Under the pieces are notes generated by a model. That model did no database searches and was not told the origin of the DNA. It saw only the letters and a program-made list of their open reading frames with translations. Both the position numbers and the translations under genes were made by a program. Below, one piece after another: positions 51,001 through 63,000 of a stretch of DNA of 64,000 nucleotides (positions are counted from its first letter, which is position 1; every line of letters begins with the position of its first letter). This stretch comes from Hydractinia symbiolongicarpus (taxonomy: Eukaryota; Cnidaria; Hydrozoa; Anthoathecata; Hydractiniidae), in the NCBI RefSeq assembly GCF_029227915.1, contig NC_079884.1:20460001-20524000 (forward strand), read 5' to 3'.

Positions 51001-54000
51001 TCCAGTTTATTTTCTGTAAATAAACAATTTGAACAATTCTGCATTCATGTAAGCAAGAAAACAAAATACATTAGGGACCTGGTTTTTAAGAACACTGACT
51101 GAGATTTTGACAAAAATTAAGCAGGTTAACAGCTGAAATCCAGAGATTCTTATAAGAAAAAGTATGTTATTTCATTTTCCTTGTTTTGGATAAAAACCTA
51201 AAAAAATAGGGTGTCATTCAAAAAAAGACTTTCCAATTCATATTACTTACAAAAATTTGTGGTAGAGTTGTGTGGTAAAGTTAACCATCACAATGCTTGA
51301 TACAAATGTACGATTCTTGACAGTCAGTAGGAGAGAAATTAGTGACAGAGGGAGTGTGACAGTTTCATAATCACAACAACAGCCGATAGTTTGAAAATGT
51401 TGAAAAATGATTTGTTGGTTACTTATGCAGCTAAGCTATAAGCAACAACACTGGAAAAAATACTTGTGAAGATGCTATAAGTAAATCTTTGGTTTGTAAA
51501 ATGGAGGTTTTCGTTATATCGGGGGTTCGTTATATCGAGAGTCTACTGTAAGCAGAGAGGGGGAAAAAATTTCTATGTCACGGTTCGCTGACGGCAAGGA
51601 AATTATACTTGTTGTTGAAGGAAATTTTGATTTAGAATATGTTTTACACATAGTTGACTCACTTTTCGTCTATAAAAAATGATCCATTCACTGATGTGTA
51701 TCTTAACAATTGTGTACCCAGGAAGGCAGCACAGTTCAAAATTTAGGACTTATTTGCAGTAACTGAAGATGGGGACAGAACCAACTGTTGTTGCTAAAAT
51801 GTTTCCAAGGTTGAACAATGTTGTTAAGGTTTAGCTAATGTCTAACAGGAGTTGTATGAAGTTGTCTTGGTCACAGAAAACAGATTGTCAATCAAAATGG
51901 AAGATCCAAAGCTCGTTAAAAAAAACCTGAAGAATCTCCAAAGATGTATTCATTCGTAAGATACTTCTACATATAATTGGCTGGAAAAAACTGTTTAAGG
52001 ATAAAAATTAAATACATTACCTCACCACTAGCTCGAAATGCTTGACTTATCGAGTCCAACATACTTTCAGCAGTATCTGCTAAATCTTTAGTATTCTAAA
52101 ATAGTCAATGAAATTTTCACTACAATAAACTTTTAATGATTTTGTCTACCCATGCCGTTGTGGTAAGTAGCAAAACATGTTGCGCACACGTAAAAATGTT
52201 CTATGTTAATTGAAATCATACGTAGAAATATTTTTGGTGGTTGCAATCATACGTAGAAATGTTTTATGTTGGTTCCAATTATAGGTAAAATGTTCTATGT
52301 TAGTTGAAATCATACGTAGAAATGTTCTATGTTGGTTGCAATCATACGTAAAATGTTCCATGTTAGTTGAAATCATATGTAGAAATGTTCTATGTTGGTT
52401 GCAATCATACGTAAAATGATCTATGTTAGTTACAATCATACGTAGAAATGTTCTATGTTGGTTGCAATCATACGTAGAAATGTTCTATGTTAGTTGAAAT
52501 CATACGTAGAAATGTTCTATGTTAGTTGAAATCATACGTAAAATGTTCTATGCTGGTTGCAATCATACATAAAATGTTCTATGTTGGTTGCAATCATACG
52601 CAGAAATGTTCTATGTTAGTTGAAATCATACGTAGAAATGTTCTATGTTAGTTGAAATCATACGTAGAAATGTTCTATGTTGGTTGCAATCATCGATCAA
52701 GAAATGTATTACGGCATAGTTTTTGTACCTTGTATGATAGTTAATAATCTTTTATTTTTTAGTTAAAAGTTATTACATATCTTTTGATGACACACACGTT
52801 GCATCTCTCAAGTATAAGCTTTTTTTGTACAAAACATGAAAGCCAAATTATAGACTTTGGTCAATCTGAAGATCTAAAATTTGAAAATTTTCTGCCTCCT
52901 CAGCCACAATCGTGGTGGGACCCCATTAGATACTTAGATTCTAAAGATTTGTACCCACTCCACTGTCAAAATTACTTCCTGTCTAGTCACACAGCTTAAT
53001 AATTTTTACATGAGAATGAAACTGAGATAAAAATATTATCATTTTTGCCTTTTGTGATTTCTTTAGCGGGTATTTATTTTAACTAGAATAATATTTTTAA
53101 TTTTGTACAAATACCACTAAAAGTGTGAAAGTTAATAAACTGCAAATTCCATTAAGATCCGTGAGCTGTTACTGTGACTGCAGATGTACATCAATCAAAC
53201 AATGAACAAACATGCACATTTCAAAATAGGAACAAAATACAAGTGAATTCACACATCACTAAATTACAATTAATTCATTCCACAGGTACAGTAAGACCTG
53301 AATTCTAGATTTAACTACAACTAATCTAAAAAACATGAAAAATGACGAAAACCTTACCATGGTCAAAGAATCAAGCACCTCCATCAAAGTAGTTTGCTGC
53401 AAGGTTGAGTATTGCAGTAAATAAGAAGAGTATGGAGATTGGACAACATCTATCAATTCACACAATGCATCATTGAATTTGTTAGGTGTAGCTAAGAAGA
53501 AACAAGAAAAAAAATGTAATATCAGCACTAAATTTTTTTTAACGCATAAAGTGATTTCATTTGCCTATAATTTTAAAAGATCACGAGACTTCTCCCTTTT
53601 TAATTGAGAATTTAGTTTCTAAACCCTATCAATAAATATTTTTTGTGCATACATCCGTACTAAAAAAACAACAAAACAAATACTTATAAAGACATAAACC
53701 TTGAAACATTTCCACTGCCTTTTCCAATCCCTGCACAAATCTTTGTGTAATAACTTGCAATTGAATAAGTAGTTGCAATGAGTTTTCTTCTTCATTCAGA
53801 GAGTCTTTTATACAATTTTGCATGGACGGGTGTAAACTTTTGATAGTTTGCGCCAACAAAGAACACAATGCTCGCACAGGTTCAGGAAAAACCTGACCAC
53901 ACCAAGTGATCTAAAAAGGAGAAGTGAAACAGGTATTTAATAAAAAAGAATACATACATCACAAAACTCGTTCTGTCACACACACCACAAAAGTTCATTA

Positions 54001-57000
54001 GTCTGCGAAATTGATGTGAGCACATTCACATATTATTTTTTTACATTTCCAGAAAAAAATATCTTGTCTATAACTTTTTCGTTAAAATTTCACTGTCCTA
54101 ATCAAGACGTTAAAATAAAAGACAACCAAAAGTCAACCTTTTTTTTTAGTATACTACAAATTTAAATTTTCCTTGTTCGAATTACCTCTCTATGCCACAA
54201 TGCTAAAAGATGATCAAAGAATGTTGGCAACCAAGAAAGAATGGATTGGTTTGGATCATCTCTGATTTCGCTCCATGTTCTCATCAAAGAGGACTAAAGA
54301 AAAGAGGGAATTAAAACAAAAAGGATTGTGTAAAAGAAGCACAGAAATGTAACCAATGGAGTACACTTAATTTAAAAGTTAAATGACTAAATTAAAGGAC
54401 AATAATGCATAATGCAGAATAGATTTTTGTCAAATCCAAGAAAAGTTATCCTTATATAATTACCTCTGTAAAAAACAAAATCGAAGTACTTCACTTTCCG
54501 AAAAAAAAAAAAAATTCCAGCATCCAAAAATATTGTGAATGAGTCTTGATGGTATAAAAAATAAAAAATAAAAATTTACAAAAAGCATATTTTTCTTTTG
54601 TTGTTAAGGAAGGTTAAAAAATTAAATTACAAAAAATCAATGACATATCCATTTTGTGCATTTTTGTGGCAAAATTTTGGGTTCATTATTTACACAAACA
54701 AATTGTCATAAATCCTCACCTTATGGCAGTTATTGTAATATGTTTGTAACTGAGAAAGTCTATCAAGTTCGGAAAAGATATTCACATAATATTTTGCATC
54801 ATCTGAAAAAACATAATTCAGACTAAGGGGCTATTTCTTTCGCACACAAGAATCGGTTCTGAATGCTCCAAGTGCTCCAACTATCATTTCTTTGGTAATT
54901 TGGGGCATTCAGAATCGAATCTGGATGAACTCCTCGAGGAGCAGTTCACTTGGAGCATTTAGAGCACTCAGAACTAATAATTTGACTTACTACGGTAAAG
55001 CCTTCTTGCTCCGAAAACCCATTTCTTTGGCGCACATTTTTTCGCTAGTGAAACTCTTGCAGTGAAAAACCATTTTGAATACTTTACATAAATTAAAAAA
55101 CCACGGGAGACGGAACTTAATTATACGGAAAAATAAACAAACAGGACAGCTTCAAATGTAAACACAACTTGATTAAAAGTGAAAGCGCGATGTCATTTAA
55201 CACTTCTTGCGAAGATTACGGTTTTTATTTACAGAATATATGGGGAGGAAATGATGAAACAGGAGAATTATCTACGATAGATACCAGCGCCATATGTCAG
55301 TCGCCGTCTCCACCGAAAAAAAAATTAAAAATGACTTTTAAATTAAACGGGGTGGATAAAAAAAGTAACAAAAACAAGAAAAATAAAACAGGTGAAATAG
55401 TTGACCAAAGCGTGCTATCAAATGCTTGTACAACAGTGGAGGATGAACCTATCCCAATTTATTGGAAACAAGAGGCAACCAATATCCTAATTGCAGAATA
55501 TGAGAAATCCGTCGAAAAATTTAAAAATTTAAAGTATAAAGCAAAAGAAGTATGGCAAATTATAGCGCATGAAGTTAAAAAGGAATTGTTAAAATTAAAG
55601 TATACAAATTTTCCATCTTGGCAACAATGCAACTCAAGATGGAAAACTATTACCAAAATATATAGGAAAACAGTCGACCATAATAATAAATCAGGAAATG
55701 ATAAAAAAAGTTGCCAATTTTATGAGGAACTAAAAAATGTTTATGATTATCGCCCAAACGTCAAGCCCATGTGCACCGTTAGTTCGTCGGGTATGGGTAA
55801 TGTTCAAAGAAAAAATGAAGTCGATGAGGAAGAAGTCAGAAAAGAAAAAAAAAGGAAAAGGAAGTACCTTTCAAGTGCTACCAAATCCACTAACTCAATT
55901 TTAACGTGGCTTGAGACGTACCAAGTTAAGAAGGATGAAAAAGAAAAAGCACTTGAAAATAAGCGAGACGAACAACATCTGGAAAAAAAGGATTTATTTA
56001 AAATGCTAATTGAAAAACTTTAAACAACTTTTTGACTTTGTTAATTGCTTGTTTTTTAGTTGTATGCCTAAATAATGTTTTTTGTATTTGTGGCTATAAA
56101 AATAGCCGTTTTATTTGGGATTAATTAATTACAGTCCTTTTGCAATGTCAGATCTTTTTCTTTCTGCGTCTTTTGATGATGACCCAAAACAGATGAAATT
56201 ATTGACTTCTTCATCAACCTCGATTAAAAAGTCAAATTCTTCTTTTTCCCCAAATCAAATATCTTCATCAATACAGAAGTTGTGAATGGAACATATGGCG
56301 ATGATGAGCGAACAAATATTATTCACGTCGGTGATATCAACAAGCTTGAGTCAAGGAAAACGCGATTTTAATAAAGCAAATGCACTTTCTATAATGTTGC
56401 GTGTTACGGATTGGGTGTAATTATATTTTTTCTTAATAGAATCAAGAGCGTTGATACATTTGTAAGGTGTCATCATAAATGTTTCCAGCTTGTATGCTGC
56501 GTCGCCAACCATAAAGGTGCCATTGGGTACCATGGTACGTGGATCATTACTGATGCGTTGAAGAAGGTCGCTATTGCCAAATACCCTAGCATCGTGTACA
56601 GAACCAGGCCACCCTGTATAACAATCTGTAAATCTCATGTTATGGTCGCACACTCCCTGAAGAATTATCGACGAAAAGCCTTTTCTGTTGATATAATTCT
56701 CATTACAAAATGATTGGCCTGATATCTCAATGTGCGTGCCATCTATCGCCCCAATCACACCTTCCATCCCTTTTAGAAATTTAAAACCATTAGCTACTTC
56801 GATTATGGAGCTTCCAGAAGGCCAAACAATGTTAACTGGGACCAAACAACACATAATTGCCTTCGATACTCAACGTATAATTCTGAGTACTGTTGACTCG
56901 GTAACATCGAAGCGATTAGCAATGCTACGAAGTGGTTCCTTTGATGCACAATACCACAGGAAAATACATACTTGTTTGTGCAACTTGACCATTGGTCTTC

Positions 57001-60000
57001 CACCACTATTTGATTTAAAAAACTGATCGAAGTTGCCAATCTTTAAACACAATGATTCAACTGATGTTTTTCTCAACCTAAAATGGCTTTTAAATGTGTC
57101 ATCGGTATACAAGGGCATCACTGTCTCAAAGTATCCTGGTATCCTAACAGCATCGACACGATCGGTAGAACTAATTGAAGCAACCAATGGCAAAATTAAT
57201 TCAGTGATATCCTCTGCATTTCTTTTATCTTCTTCATTTTCTAATTCGCTGAAGGCTAAAAGCGCTAGCGCTTTCGCTTTTGAAACAGCCATATTTGTTT
57301 ACAAATGAGCCGTGGTTTCTTAATTATGCAAAAATTATGCAAAAATTTAAGCTATATTTTTAAACCACATAAAAATGTCGGAGCACTTGGATTCGGTTCT
57401 GTGTTGTTTCTTTGGTTACCGGAGCAGTTGGAGCATACAGATTTGAATCTCAGGTATGAAAGAAATAGCCCCTAATTTGATTTTCAAGAAGTTTGCGTAC
57501 AATTTGAAAAAGTACGCCAACAGCATATTATTTTAAGAGAAGAAATTATTTGCAGAGGGGGATTAAAGTTTTGCAAAAGGACCTCCGAATTAATTGTCGC
57601 AAACACCTTATTCCAGGAAATTAACAAGGCACCAAATTAGTGCGAATATTCTAAATCAGATTCTTATAATCTTACTGTTCTGGCTGTTACTACTTTTTCC
57701 TATTCTACGTTTTTGAGGACCCCAGGTCAACACACATGAATACTTCTTTCTCCTTCTGTTTGATTGATGAAAATTTAGTATAGTTTTATTTAGTTTACTT
57801 ACCCAATGTGATTAGGGCAAGCTGCAGGGCATCTGATATTGCTAACGTTTTGAAGAAAACAAGAAAAACTGGTTGTATATGAACCCATTCTCCCCTTATT
57901 TAATGCTTTTTAAATGTCACTTGAGCTAAATCACGTTTATTAATTTTTTTTTTAAATTGTCATCTGCATCTGCATTAATTTTCTTCATGTTAACTTTGTA
58001 TACTGTTAATTTGCTGGAATAAGGTTATTTTAGTTACATCCTATGTCTAAAGTGGATTCTACACAAAATTTACAGTTGGGTTGCAAAATAAAGAAGAAGA
58101 ATTTAAGTTTGCAGATGAATAATTTAAGATTGCAGATACAAGTTTGCAGACATTAATTCTGCATTAGTTTTTCCTGTAGACTTTTGCTCTGCATTCATTT
58201 CTTTCCTTAAGATATATCCAAAGTAAGGGCCAAGTGTATTTGTTTTAGAGAATGATAAAAAGGTATGGTTTTACCTAAATCATGATTGTTAAAAGTCTTT
58301 ACTAGTTTAGTGCTTAACAATGCTTCAAGACGATTCTTTAGGTTTTCCAACATTCTGGACCTTTCAGAATAATCTGGAACATCTTGAAGAACTTGCTAAA
58401 GCAAAATAGATATGTATAGATATGTTCAAAAAAAAATAAAAGTCACACCTAAAACTTAGTACATAATAAAAAATATGCATTTCCAGAGGACATCATAAAT
58501 AAGTTTTAGAATGGTTTTAAATAATTTTGAAATTTTGTTTTTAAACATCAAAATGTGATCCAAATTTTTCTAAATTCTAAAAGTAATGGTGTATGACATC
58601 GCTCAATTCCCCAACGCACTGGCTATTCTCTTCATTTTAAGTAAAAAAGCGTAACTGCATAAGAAGGCTGTACTCACCAAGCTTTTCTGCATACCGATAA
58701 GTTTATCAGCAATCTAAAACAAAAACAATAAAAATAAAGTATACAGTACCAAAAGGTTTTTGTGTGTCTGTAGTTAGCAGATAAGACTGAAAAGTGCAGC
58801 ATTTAAAATTCAAAGTGTGAGCAAACTTTTTTGCTATTTATCTTTTTTCTATAAGTTACCTTATATGGAATAATTTTCATATGGACTTATTGTTGCGAAT
58901 GTACACCTTACAAATGAGCTTATCATAAAAATTTGTGCTAGCTACATTTTCATTAAGGAAATATAACAAAAAACAAATAAAATTTTACTGTAAATCATTC
59001 GTTCAAATTACTGTTGTTTACAATTCATATGTATTGATAATGATTTTACGTGGGAGGAGTGTGATGATGTGATTTTTGTTAGAACACTCATCTTTTGCAA
59101 TGACAGTTTGTGAAGTGTTCAAGTTCACTAATGCTGTAAGAAAAGTGTGGAAACCAAACGAGGGCCAACATCTTAATTGTTCTCTGGACCATAAATGTGT
59201 TTCGCACTTTGACAATTAAAGTATTAAGCAGATTGTACCGCACAAAATTTCCAGAAATACGAAATATATTATTGAACAAGGGCTGACAGTGATACTTTAG
59301 CTTATAGTAGAAGGTCACTATTGGTACAAGGTGGCTTAGAAATGAGATGCAAGATATGGATTAAAACAGGAGTTAATTTTATTAAGCTGTTTTGAAATGC
59401 TACCATGCACTAGCAGCCCAGCTATATGTTGAACCAAATCCTTAGTTTATTCTTTTTAATAGAAGATGGTGAACATTGTGACAAAGATGATGCTGTGGCA
59501 ATACCACCAATACCACCAAAGAAAGAAGAAACATTCAAATTTTGCATTTGTAGCACTGATAAAGTAATTCAAAATAATTAATTGTAAAGCGAATTTTTTC
59601 TTGAGAAATGCATGTTTATCAGACTTAAATTCAACATTTTGTATTGATTTTCGTTAATGACAAGGTTAAAAATTTTTTAGCTTTCCTAGGGCTGACGTCT
59701 TAGACCGATCAGCCATCTATCCATGGGATGAATCATTACTCTGGCCTAGTTTTAGGGGCTATTCCTTTCACGCCCTAGAATCAGTTCTGAATGTTCAAGT
59801 GCTCTAATTACCATTTCTTTGGTAATTTGTGGCATTCAGAATCAAATTAGGATGAATTCCTGGAGGAGTCGTTCACTTGGAGCATTTAGAGCACTCAGAA
59901 CTAATAATTTGACTTACTACGGTCAAAGCCTTCTTGCTCCGAAAACCCATTTATTTTTGGCACATTTTTTCGCCAGGGAAACATAAATTACAAAACCACG

Positions 60001-63000
60001 GGAGACAGAACTGAATTATGCGGAACAATAAACAAACAGGACAGCTTCAAATGTAAACACTAGCACTTTTGCTTTGGAAAACAGCAATATTTGTTTACAA
60101 AAAGAGCCGTGGTTTCTTAATTATGCAAAAATTATGCAAAAAAAAATAAGCTGCGTTTGTAAACCACATTGAAATGTCTAAGCAGTTGGATTTGGTGCTG
60201 CATTGTTTTTTGGTCACCAGAGCACTTGGAGCAGTTAAACCAGGAGGTTTTCTCTTTTTTACTTAAAAAAAACCAAAAAGATTTTTGTATTACTTGGCTT
60301 ATATCTCCTTCTTCAAAATATTCATCAACTTCTGAAGACAGTGTTGACCAATTATCAGCTTCCTAAAAATGATATTATGATAGTTTTACAGCAATCAACT
60401 TTAAATAACTTTTATAGTCTAAAAAACCAAGCATTGTTTAATTCTACATAATTATAAAATATAACAGCAGGGAACTTTTAATTGCAAGTACCATGTTTTG
60501 CATTGACTAGGTGGACGTATATAGCTACCCACAATACAGGTTCTGATATCTAAACACGATATACTTTCAGAATTTTGCAACTCTATAATCAGTTCCTCAA
60601 ATGTAACAAATTAATACTTGGAATTGCTTTACCTTTAAAGCATTGGATGCACCTTGCATACGAGACTTTACTTCATCAATCTCAACTAGCCTTCTCATTG
60701 ATTGAGCTGTATCTTCTTCAACCTTCAAAGACCACCAAAAGTTACATTCCCCAGGTACACCCAGTAAGAAAATATTTTTGTGGAATATAAAGATTTTTTA
60801 CATAAGGAAAGTTAAACTTAACAAAACATATGTTCATATGCATCTTTTATCACACATTATTTATATTGTGTTTTGACCTTCTTGATTTTTAATGGCTTTA
60901 TAAGTACTTTAATATTTTTTGTGCTTCGTCAGTACTTTACAACTGACAGGCTACTAATTCTTACATTTATATACCCAGGTGGACAGCATTTAAAATCTGC
61001 TAGTCGCACTTCTATGTCTCAAATATTCCAAATATGCATTCTAGAGGGCCTTTTTCAGTAATATAAGATAATATGATTTTAACACCATCAAATCCTAAGG
61101 AAGTAATAAAAGGCTATAATGTCATTTCATACTTTTCTGATATCATCCTTAACCATCATCATCTGATTTTTCAGCAATGATGTTTCTGTTTTGATAGATT
61201 CAACTTCACGAAGCACTCTTTATAAAAACATAAATACATTATTCTCACTTTATCACTGTACCAATTACCAGTAGTTGAGTTTAAGTTACAGTTATCATTA
61301 AAATAGTTACCTTGGAATATTATTCAGAGCCACTTGACTTGTTTCTTCTAGTGACTTGCTCACTTCCTGAATATAAAACATAAAGATAATTTTTTACAGA
61401 AAACAACTTTGAAGCTTTTTGCTTTGAGCAAAAAACTGGTTACACTGTTCACGAAAGGATACATGAAGCAACTAACTGCTTTAGATTCTTGCAGGATTCA
61501 AATTTTAACTGAAAGTTTGGGCATACGCTTACTTGAATGAATAGTTGCAATTTCATAACAAGATTTGAAGTATGAACCTAAGAGAAAATAAATAAGGCTA
61601 ACCTTAACGGTGAATTAAAGAATACTGATAGATATTAAATATAGTCACTCATCTTCAAAAAAAATTTGTTTATCTGGTAAGTTTTTAAAAGTGATGACCA
61701 ATATGGTTGTTACATAACTATAATTTAAGCATAAATGAAAATTTATGAAGCTTCAGTTGAGGCCCCAGCAACCATACAATACAAACGGCCTTTACGCCCT
61801 GGATACCACCCTTGATCTACCTTGCTAAATATCTTGACCAACTTAAATAAATTCCTTTACCTGCCCCAGATTGTATTATTTTATTACTTTATGCATAGTA
61901 AATATAAAGAAACTATTTATTTAGAAATTGTAAACACATCCATAATTAAATTTGTCACCAATTTTTTTTAAATGCAACAGGAGATGAAAAAAAAAACATT
62001 AGCAATATACCTCATCATTATTTTTTTAATTTTAAATGAAGTTTGTGTTAAAACAGATTCAAATTTTTTTACCATAAAAAACAACATCAAAAAAGATAGA
62101 AAGATAGGAACTTTATTAAATAATGAAGCAAATAAAATATTTCTGATGGTATGCACACAAAACAAAAAATATCCAGAAGTACATGCTTTTCATCATTACT
62201 CACTGGAGGTCCACATATTTTACAGTTTAGGGGTCAAGGAGCAACAGTACACTAACGATTTTTTCTTTTTCTTGAAAAAATTATGTACATTACAAATATA
62301 TATTATTTCTTCTTTAAAACTAGAGTGACCATAACCACGTTGCAGCTACAAGCTTTATGCTTATGTAATTGTCTGATAGCAATATCAAACACAATGTGAA
62401 TAGAGGATGTGCATGTTTTCTGAGGGTGCCAATGAGGAGAAAAAAGTCATTAAATTCATTCCATCTTAGACATGCTTTCAACCTAAAACATTTCACATTT
62501 CTCTGACAGTGGTAACTAAAACCTGTTTTAGACTGCACAAACTACAGAGATGATTGTAATTTGTAGTTTCCTCAACCCTAATCAATCCAGGGGTCAGGGG
62601 GTCCAGTTGATTCTTTAATAACTCTTTTTTGCTCAGCTGCATGACTAGGATACTTTGAGTTTTAATATTTATCTATAGGACACCAGCATGCCAAATTTTT
62701 AGGTTCCATACCTCTCAGAGAAGTGAATATTGGCTATTTCTCAAAACTATCCCTAAAAAGCTCTATGATATCCATATAATCATGAAACTGTAATAACTTT
62801 GTTTTTAAAAAAAACCCGAATCGAATAGGGATTGAGTGGCCGTTATATACACAAAGTTTGACGATAACATTAATATTGAAGTTTAAATTGACAGCAGCAA
62901 AAATTTAACATTCAATTAACAAGTTTAATTTAAAACTGTATTAAAGTGATAAATCTACAATAATACGGTATATTATTTCACAATAAACAAAATTTCTTAC

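Larger units (their letters stand above)
54827..57472. mobile_element. PIF/Harbinger DNA transposon with two divergent-facing genes
   Basis: The 2,646-bp element has inverted ends GGGGCTATTTCTTTC, perfect over 15 bp and then imperfect to about 50 bp (shared GCTCCAA-TGCTCC). It is flanked by TAA on both sides (54824-54826 and 57473-57475), the 3-bp target duplication typical of this superfamily. It carries a Myb/SANT-like DNA-binding gene on the plus strand and a DDE transposase frame on the minus strand, transcribed towards each other. It lies in the COG7 intron between exons 57803-57832 and 54720-54802, antisense or sense depending on the gene. Confidence 0.93.

Noticed and set aside
52206-52439. 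A 77-residue minus-strand frame with repeated HRTFLRMI-like segments
   Set aside because: Satellite sequence in a COG7 intron; the frame breaks where unit length changes between 31 and 32.
56411-57308. Plus-strand frames of 91-100 residues over the Harbinger transposase
   Set aside because: They are antisense to the DDE transposase frame, which carries the catalytic motifs.
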